Positions 8,011 through 12,193 of a DNA stretch of 12,193 nucleotides are shown here, piece by piece. Source of the DNA: Lachnospiraceae bacterium. Lineage in GTDB: Bacteria; Bacillota; Clostridia; Lachnospirales; Lachnospiraceae. Every line of letters begins with the position of its first letter. Position 1 is the first letter of the stretch. The notes beneath the pieces were generated by a model. The model saw only the letters and a list, made by a program, of their open reading frames with translations, was not told the origin of the DNA and did no database searches. A program made the position numbers and the translations under genes. The DNA lies in NCBI GenBank assembly GCA_017475845.1, contig JAFVEU010000168.1:1-12193 (forward strand), read 5' to 3'.

Positions 8011-8047
8011 GCCACGCCGCCGCAAAGCGGCATTTGAATGGCGTGGC
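8011..8047. repeat. GC-rich nested hairpin (REP-like) before the sce7726-like gene
   Basis: GCCACGCC (8011-8018) pairs with GGCGTGGC (8040-8047) as an 8-bp outer stem. Stacked directly inside it, GCCGC (8019-8023) and GCGGC (8027-8031) form a 5-bp stem with the loop AAA. The remaining 8 bases, ATTTGAAT (8032-8039), are an asymmetric bulge on the 3' side. The shape, a GC-rich imperfect palindrome with a one-sided bulge in an intergenic gap, recalls REP or small mobile repeat elements. No T-run follows. Only 4 bases separate it from the preceding 16-bp palindrome. Whether it recurs elsewhere in the genome cannot be seen here. Confidence 0.75.
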
Positions 8048-8057
8048 TCTCATATTT

Positions 8058-8062
8058 AAGGA
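8058..8062 (+). promoter_or_regulatory. Ribosome binding site of the sce7726-like gene
   Basis: AAGGA ends 6 bases before the ATG at 8069 and supports that start. It lies 10 bases after the GC-rich hairpin, so the hairpin is in the untranslated region just upstream and does not cover the site. Confidence 0.65.
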
Positions 8063-8068
8063 TTAAAA

Positions 8069-8701
8069 ATGCTTTATGATAAGGATATCCGGGAGCCGCT
8101 TTTTGACTTTCTGGAGGAAAAGTACGGAAAAATAAGGATCCTTGAAGAAAAGAGGACAGGCAGGGCCAGGGCCGATGTACTTATGATTTTGCCTTCTGCT
8201 CTCTGCGGCATCGAGATAAAAAGTGATGCGGACAGCTATACCCGTCTTTCCTCCCAGGTCAGGAATTACGATATGTATTATGATTACAATATGGTGGCAG
8301 TGGGGTCAAGGCACGCTGCCCATATTGCGGAGCATGTCCCCGATTACTGGGGCATCATCACGGTTGATGAGGAAAATGGTGCTCCGGATTTTTATGTTTT
8401 AAGGCCCTTTTCAAAGAATCCCCTGTGCAGGATCGAGAACAAGATAAGCATCCTCTGGCGTCCGGAGCTGTCCCATATACAGGAGCTGAATCACATGCAT
8501 GAGTATAAGAGGATGAGCAAAAAATTTGTAACGGAAAAGATACTTTCCGTCGTGGAGGAGGAAGAGCTCCACAGAGAAATATCCGACGAGCTTTTTGAGA
8601 GGGATTACAGTACCATTGCGGAAAGGATAAACGAATACAGGATGAGCATGAACCGGAAACCCCGGAGAAAAAGGCGTAAGACCAAATATAATAAGATCTG
8701 A
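8069..8701 (+). CDS. sce7726-like protein, putative PD-(D/E)XK nuclease fold
   Basis: This 210-residue protein resembles the sce7726 family, whose function is not established. The N-terminus (YDKDIREPLFDFLEEKYG) and the core fit a PD-(D/E)XK layout: D36 in RADVLM, then IEIKSD with E49 and K51, then Q63 in a helix (RLSSQVRNYD). This D...E-x-K...Q order is typical of lambda-exonuclease/RecB-like nucleases. VAVGSRHAAHI and YWGIITVDEE probably continue the fold. The last 17 residues (194-210) are strongly basic (RKPRRKRRK) and could bind nucleic acid. The gene follows the FRG gene on the same strand across an 88-base gap filled by two inverted repeats. It may be co-transcribed with FRG or be uncoupled by those hairpins. 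No terminator is seen after it. Nuclease activity is inferred from residue pattern only. Confidence 0.7.
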   Translation: MLYDKDIREPLFDFLEEKYGKIRILEEKRTGRARADVLMILPSALCGIEIKSDADSYTRLSSQVRNYDMYYDYNMVAVGSRHAAHIAEHVPDYWGIITVDEENGAPDFYVLRPFSKNPLCRIENKISILWRPELSHIQELNHMHEYKRMSKKFVTEKILSVVEEEELHREISDELFERDYSTIAERINEYRMSMNRKPRRKRRKTKYNKI

Positions 8702-8780
8702 GCATGATAACATCAATTGGTAAAGCATGTATACAAATATAATCACTGCATAAAACATCTTTATTATCTTTTATAATTTC

Positions 8781-8809
8781 TGTTCATTTTTACGAATATA
8801 TGCTATAAT
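8781..8809 (+). promoter_or_regulatory. Probable promoter of the chemotaxis receptor gene
   Basis: TATAAT at 8804-8809 is a perfect -10 box preceded by TGC (8801-8803), which makes it an extended -10. A weak -35, TGTTCA (8781-8786), lies 17 bases upstream. Transcription would begin near 8816 and give a leader of about 70 bases. A second TATAAT occurs at 8738-8743 with TTGGTA at 8717-8722, but its 15-base spacer is short. No convincing sigma-28 (flagellar) promoter is seen. Confidence 0.55.
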
Positions 8810-8825
8810 GATTTACATAAGTCAC

Positions 8826-8877
8826 GGATGACGATCCCCACGGGTATGAGATGGGGCTCTCCAAAAAAGAAAGAGAG
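8826..8877 (+). promoter_or_regulatory. Structured leader of the chemotaxis receptor mRNA
   Basis: The leader can form a CCCCA/TGGGG stem (8836-8840 with 8852-8856, 11-base loop). Directly after it comes a CTCTC/GAGAG stem (8857-8861 with 8873-8877) that would cover part of the Shine-Dalgarno sequence. A short GGAT-GACG-ATCC hairpin (8826-8837) competes with the first stem. GGA occurs both in that hairpin and in the Shine-Dalgarno region, the kind of motif CsrA binds. It does not match any riboswitch I know. The stems are short and could be chance. Confidence 0.3.
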
Positions 8878-8879
8878 GA
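8873..8879 (+). promoter_or_regulatory. Ribosome binding site deciding the receptor start at 8887
   Basis: GAGAGGA lies 7 bases before the ATG at 8887. The upstream in-frame ATG at 8851 lacks a good purine-rich site at the right distance, and the peptide it would add (MGLSKKERED-type) is not membrane-protein-like. The start at 8887 gives the usual short basic N-terminus (MKKGKFRLG) before the first membrane helix. Confidence 0.7.
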
Positions 8880-8886
8880 TTGGGTT

Positions 8887-10542
8887 ATGAAAAAGGGAAA
8901 ATTCAGACTGGGTATCGAGTATCAGCTTATCATGCAGGCGTTTATCCCCACCCTGATCGTGGGGGTTGCGATCCTTACCATCATGGGAATAAACATGAAG
9001 AACTCCCTGGAAAAGCAGACGCTGGATTCTCTGCTTGGCTGCTGTTATCTGTACGGTGATTATGCCAATACAGTGGAAGACGCAGAGGGAGATAATACTT
9101 TGGAGGATATGCTTAAAAGCCAGACGGGTTATGATTATACCTGGTTTGTGGACGGCAAGCGTTATTCCACCTCAGTTGTCAAGGCTGACGGTTCAAGGCC
9201 CATAGGCACTCCTGCAGCGGATGAGGTGCTGGAAGCTGTCATGAACAAAAGGCAGGTATTTACTTCCACCAACACCGATGTGGCCGGTCAGAGATATTTC
9301 GTTGCATACGTTCCCATGGAACAGCCTGACGGAAAGATAGACATGGCTTTTGCCGGATCCCCCAGAAAGACAGTGGAAGATGCCGTTTCTTCGGCTATCA
9401 TCAAGGTTATCATCATCGGATTCATCCTTGTTGTTCTCTCACTTATCGTGATTTATTTACTGGCCAGAAGACTTACCAATGTGGTTGAAGCGAACCTGGC
9501 TTCCATAGACTATCTGTCAAACGGAAAGTTTGTAAAGATAGAAAAGTATACCGACAGAAATGACGAGCTGGGCGACATGATCCGGGATACCAACAATCTC
9601 ATAGATACCCTTTCCGGAATCGTTGAAGATATAAAGGACAGCGCCAACATAGTAGAGCACTCCAGTGCGTCCCTGGCTGATGCTTCATCACAGATGGCCA
9701 TCACCACGGACGGTTTCTCAAATGCCGTAAGTGAACTGGCTGAGGGCGCCAACCAGCAGGCTCAGGATATACAGACAGCCACCGCCAATGTGGGTGATAT
9801 GGGAGAGAACATCGCATCCGTTTCCACCAGTGCGGGAACTCTTTCAAAGACTGTCGATTCCATGAACCAGACCTCCAAGGAATCCGCAGTTGCTCTCGAA
9901 ACTCTGGTCAAGGCTTCGGATGAGATGGCTGAATCCGTTCAGTCCATTACAAAGAAGATACAGGCCACCAGATCAGCTGTTGATGAGATCAACAGCAAGG
10001 TAGACGCCATCAACTCCATTGCGGCACAGACCAACCTCCTTTCCCTCAATGCTTCCATAGAGGCAGCAAGAGCAGGAGAGGCAGGAAGAGGCTTCGCGGT
10101 TGTTGCCGACGAGATAAGGCAGTTGGCTGATGATTCCGCAAATTCCGCAAAGGAGATCCGGGAGACCATGGAAAGGCTTATCACCGACTCCGGTGCTGCT
10201 GTTGAAGAAGCGGCTGTTGTTCAGGAATCCGTGAAGAACCAGAAGCAGATCATGGAAGAGACCACTGTTGCCATTGACGAGCTTCTTAAGGGTATCACCA
10301 CCACAGTGGAAGAGGTTAAGGGTATTACCGGTTATGCCGAAGCCTGTGATGCTTCCAAGGCCGGCGTTATCGATGCCATGAGCGGTCTTTCCGCAGTATC
10401 CGAGGAGAATGCGGCAAGCTCCGAAGAGACATCGGCGGCAGTGGAAGAAATGAACGCTACCGTTGCAACTCTTTCCGAGTCTGCTGACGATCTTAAGAAG
10501 ATAGCTGAAAGGCTTGCTGACGATATCGGTTTCTTTAAGTAA
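8887..10542 (+). CDS. Methyl-accepting chemotaxis protein (single Cache, HAMP)
   Basis: This is a transmembrane chemoreceptor of 551 residues from the start at 8887 (563 if 8851 were used). Layout: short basic N-terminus; TM1 about 14-35; extracellular sensor about 36-170 with an sCache-type pattern (YTWFVDGKRYST, GTPAADEVLEAV, GQRYFVAYVPM); TM2 about 171-192; HAMP about 193-247; and a long coiled-coil signalling domain to the end. The conserved hairpin tip that contacts CheA and CheW is present (IEAARAGEAGRGFAVVADE, from about residue 391). It would signal ligand occupancy to a CheA/CheW array, and its glutamates and glutamines are adapted by CheR and CheB; none of those genes is in the window. 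No C-terminal CheR-tethering pentapeptide is seen; it ends DIGFFK. The ligand cannot be predicted. The yfbR-like gene follows 15 bases later, so the two are probably co-transcribed. Confidence 0.93.
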   Translation: MKKGKFRLGIEYQLIMQAFIPTLIVGVAILTIMGINMKNSLEKQTLDSLLGCCYLYGDYANTVEDAEGDNTLEDMLKSQTGYDYTWFVDGKRYSTSVVKADGSRPIGTPAADEVLEAVMNKRQVFTSTNTDVAGQRYFVAYVPMEQPDGKIDMAFAGSPRKTVEDAVSSAIIKVIIIGFILVVLSLIVIYLLARRLTNVVEANLASIDYLSNGKFVKIEKYTDRNDELGDMIRDTNNLIDTLSGIVEDIKDSANIVEHSSASLADASSQMAITTDGFSNAVSELAEGANQQAQDIQTATANVGDMGENIASVSTSAGTLSKTVDSMNQTSKESAVALETLVKASDEMAESVQSITKKIQATRSAVDEINSKVDAINSIAAQTNLLSLNASIEAARAGEAGRGFAVVADEIRQLADDSANSAKEIRETMERLITDSGAAVEEAAVVQESVKNQKQIMEETTVAIDELLKGITTTVEEVKGITGYAEACDASKAGVIDAMSGLSAVSEENAASSEETSAAVEEMNATVATLSESADDLKKIAERLADDIGFFK

Positions 10543-10557
10543 GTAAGGTAAAAGTGA

Positions 10558-11160
10558 ATGGCTTATAATTTCTTTGCAGCTATTTCCAGAATGAAATACA
10601 TCGGGCGTTGGGCCCTTATGCGTAATTCCAGGGAGGAGACTCTTTCAGAGCACTCCCTGGAAGTTGCTATGATAGCCCACGCTCTTTGTATTATCGGAAA
10701 TGTGAGATACGGACATAAAATGAATGCCGAAAAAGCAGCGCTTATCGGCATTTATCATGATGCTTCGGAGATAATCACCGGAGATATGCCAACTCCGGTG
10801 AAATATTACAATTCCAATATACGTTCCGCCTATAAGGATGTGGAGCAGATCGCGGATGAAAAGCTTTTGAGCAAGCTTCCGGATGACCTTAAGGATGAAT
10901 TCGATTCCATATTTAAGGGAGACGAGGATGATCCGGAGGACACTTATATGCGGCGTCTTGTAAAGGCGGCTGACAAGCTTTCCGCCCTTATAAAATGTAT
11001 GGAGGAGCGGCAGTCCGGCAATTCCGAATTCCGTACCGCAGAGAACAGCATAAGAAAAAAGGTGGACGGGATGAGCCGTGATCTCCCCGAGGTCAGGGAC
11101 TTTATGGATGAATTCCTTCCGGCATACGGAAAGACTCTGGATGAATTAAATAATAACTGA
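10558..11160 (+). CDS. yfbR: 5'-deoxynucleotidase, YfbR-type HD hydrolase
   Basis: This is a cytosolic HD-domain phosphohydrolase of 200 residues (E. coli YfbR has 199) that removes the 5' phosphate from deoxyribonucleoside monophosphates in nucleotide salvage and pool control. The family-defining residues are all present: the R17-W18 pair (IGRWALMRN) that selects deoxyribose, H32 in SEHSLEVA, H67-D68 in YHDASE, E71, D76 in TGDMPTP, and D139 in KAADKLSA. The start is supported by TAAGG (10544-10548), 9 bases before the ATG. It follows the chemoreceptor gene with a 15-base gap and meets the minus-strand polymerase cassette tail to tail, with 14 bases between stop codons. No terminator was found between them. 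Link to chemotaxis is probably incidental. Confidence 0.92.
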   Translation: MAYNFFAAISRMKYIGRWALMRNSREETLSEHSLEVAMIAHALCIIGNVRYGHKMNAEKAALIGIYHDASEIITGDMPTPVKYYNSNIRSAYKDVEQIADEKLLSKLPDDLKDEFDSIFKGDEDDPEDTYMRRLVKAADKLSALIKCMEERQSGNSEFRTAENSIRKKVDGMSRDLPEVRDFMDEFLPAYGKTLDELNNN

Positions 11161-11174
11161 CTGCGGCTGTTTCA

Positions 11175-11366
11175 TTACCGGCTTCTTTTATCTTCGCTGT
11201 CTTTTTCCCTGTCCGTAATCATACCACCGAAACCCGTCAATGCAGCAAAGGGCGCAAATTGTGCGGCACGGTTTGTGATATCCATCCTGGGATGACTTTT
11301 TGATATGGGATGGGGAAGAGCAAGCATATCTTCGTATTCACTGATATCCGGATTTTTATTGTTCAT
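11175..11366 (-). CDS. Short YolD-like protein coupled to Y-family polymerase
   Basis: This 63-residue protein carries the motifs LPHPISKSHPRMD and RAAQFAPFAALTGF. I recall these from the N-terminal half of YolD-like proteins encoded next to UmuC-type polymerases in Clostridia. Those relatives are, from memory, about 100-130 residues and continue after AALTGY with a charged helical part. Here the protein ends soon after, in a hydrophilic tail (REKDSEDKRSR), so it may be C-terminally truncated. The other two frames hit stops within a short distance, giving no sign of a simple frameshift. Its ATG overlaps the polymerase stop codon as ATGA (11363-11366), which implies translational coupling. Its biochemical role is unknown; a helper role in translesion synthesis or SOS is inferred from gene pairing. 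Confidence 0.7.
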   Translation of the reverse strand: MNNKNPDISEYEDMLALPHPISKSHPRMDITNRAAQFAPFAALTGFGGMITDREKDSEDKRSR

Positions 11367-12193
11367 GCCTTATGGCCTCCCACCTGTTTGTTTCTGTCCC
11401 TCATTGTACCGTATTCCATAAGGTTCATGCCCTTCAGCACCGCGTTTTTTCCGTACTTCTTTTTTATTGAAAGTACGGCTTCCTGCACCTTCTTTTCCTT
11501 TTCAAGAAATTCCTTTTTCTGCTTTCTCTCTTTTTCCAGCTCACCGTAATCCGTAAAGAGATCCAGCTGTTCATAATGCTCCTCAAGTTCTTCCCTTCTT
11601 TTTGCCTCCTTCTCGGGGATCACGTGGTTCGCCACCACATAGATCCTTCTTACCAGAAGGCCCGGGACGATGATCCTGTCATATAATACCATGGCCTTTT
11701 CCATGATCTGCCGGGATGAAGAAGTAAACCCTTCCATATTTTCCGTTCCATGGGCGGATTTGGGAACCAGCCTCCCGTAGTGATCATATTCCACGGGGCC
11801 CTTATAATCCCTCTTGATCACAGGATCCTCCATACACTCCCTGTCGTAGCAGACGGTGAGTACTATCTGATCCGTGACCAGCCCTTTATCAAAGAGGCTC
11901 ATTACCAGATTATCGGTCATTTCCTGCACGATAAGTCTTGCTTCCTCTGTGGTATAAGCCCTGTGCAGCACCTGTCCCTCACTGAGGCTGTTATTCTCAG
12001 GCACATAGGACCTGATATCACTTATGGTACAGTTTTCGTATCCCCAGGCATGGTCTATAAGAAGCTCCGCATTTACACCAAAGAGCTTATATAAAAGCTC
12101 CTCATTATAGTAGCTGCTCTCGTCCCCGATGGAACATCTTGCCACATCTCCCATGGTATACATCCCGTGGCTTTCCAGCTTTCTTGCGTAACC
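11363..12193 (-). CDS. UmuC/DinB-like Y-family DNA polymerase, C-terminal part
   Basis: The reading frame is open to the window edge (GYARKLESHGMYTMGD continues upstream of the first visible ATG at 12163), so this is the last 276 residues of a longer protein. The catalytic palm lies outside the window. Visible parts are the end of the helix-hairpin-helix region (ARKLESHGMYTMGDVARCS) and the little-finger domain typical of Firmicute UmuC/ImpB-MucB-SamB polymerases (ENNSLSEGQVLHRAYTTEEAR, VTDQIVLTVCYDRE, EYDHYGRLVPKSAHGT). A sliding-clamp binding motif QLDLF is at 11555-11569. It is followed by a charged coiled-coil-like stretch and the end GMNLMEYGTMRDRNKQVGGHKA-type tail. The protein performs error-prone translesion synthesis, usually SOS-induced; any LexA site would be upstream, outside the window. 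It overlaps the YolD-like gene by ATGA. Confidence 0.9.
   Translation of the reverse strand, partial: GYARKLESHGMYTMGDVARCSIGDESSYYNEELLYKLFGVNAELLIDHAWGYENCTISDIRSYVPENNSLSEGQVLHRAYTTEEARLIVQEMTDNLVMSLFDKGLVTDQIVLTVCYDRECMEDPVIKRDYKGPVEYDHYGRLVPKSAHGTENMEGFTSSSRQIMEKAMVLYDRIIVPGLLVRRIYVVANHVIPEKEAKRREELEEHYEQLDLFTDYGELEKERKQKKEFLEKEKKVQEAVLSIKKKYGKNAVLKGMNLMEYGTMRDRNKQVGGHKA

Noticed and set aside
7972..8047. Intrinsic terminator of the FRG operon
   Set aside because: Both stems are strong, but neither is followed by a T-run on either strand, so a standard rho-independent terminator is not supported.
8851..8886. Upstream in-frame ATG at 8851 as start of the chemoreceptor
   Set aside because: No suitable Shine-Dalgarno sequence precedes it, and the extra 12 residues are hydrophilic. 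The ATG at 8887 has GAGAGGA at 7-base spacing.
8702..8886. c-di-GMP or other known riboswitch in front of the chemoreceptor
   Set aside because: The conserved cores I know (GEMM-I, GEMM-II, fluoride, guanidine types) are not present. Only short unassigned hairpins are seen.
11161..11174. Terminator between the convergent yfbR and YolD-like genes
   Set aside because: The gap is only 14 bases and no stem with a T-run could be found in it or just inside either gene end.

Overview
The window looks like chromosomal DNA of a flagellated or at least chemotactic Clostridia-type Firmicute, most likely a Lachnospiraceae member. This is inferred from the purine-rich Shine-Dalgarno sites, the moderate GC content (judged by eye, not counted), the PAS/GGDEF/EAL and chemotaxis-receptor style, a VanW-family lipoprotein, and a Y-family polymerase with a small YolD-like partner gene. 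No rRNA, tRNA, insertion sequence, phage structural gene or CRISPR array is visible.

Left part (1-2193): pepD, a zinc aminoacyl-histidine dipeptidase, is followed by a strong rho-independent terminator. A HAD-family phosphatase starts only 17 bases after the terminator's T-run.

Middle part (2248-8701): a good sigma-A type promoter (TTGCAA, 17-base spacer, TATACT) precedes a run of four same-strand genes. These are a VanW-family lipoprotein, an 1106-residue PAS/GGDEF/EAL protein with an intact EAL core and two degenerate GGDEF domains, an FRG-domain protein, and an sce7726-like PD-(D/E)XK-type protein with a strongly basic tail. The first three are separated by only 27 and 12 bases, so they are probably one operon. 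Between the FRG gene and the sce7726-like gene lies the most striking non-coding structure of the window: a perfect 16-bp inverted repeat with a 3-base loop, whose left arm contains the FRG stop codon. It is followed at once by a GC-rich nested hairpin. Neither has a T-run. The FRG gene, the paired hairpins and the nuclease-like gene are the best candidate for something undescribed here. FRG and sce7726-type proteins are both of uncertain function and, as I recall, are often met in accessory or defence-related contexts, but a defence role is only an inference.

Right part (8702-12193): an AT-rich leader with a promoter and short hairpins precedes a single-Cache/HAMP methyl-accepting chemotaxis receptor. 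Its real start is probably at 8887. Next comes a YfbR-type HD 5'-deoxynucleotidase with every expected active-site residue. Convergent to it, on the minus strand, are the C-terminal part of a UmuC-like Y-family DNA polymerase, which runs off the window edge and carries a QLDLF clamp-binding motif, and, overlapping it by ATGA, a short 63-residue YolD-like protein that seems to lack its usual C-terminal half.

Most of the window is ordinary core-type genome: peptide and nucleotide metabolism, cell envelope, c-di-GMP and chemotaxis signalling, and translesion repair. The accessory-looking part is 7159-8701.
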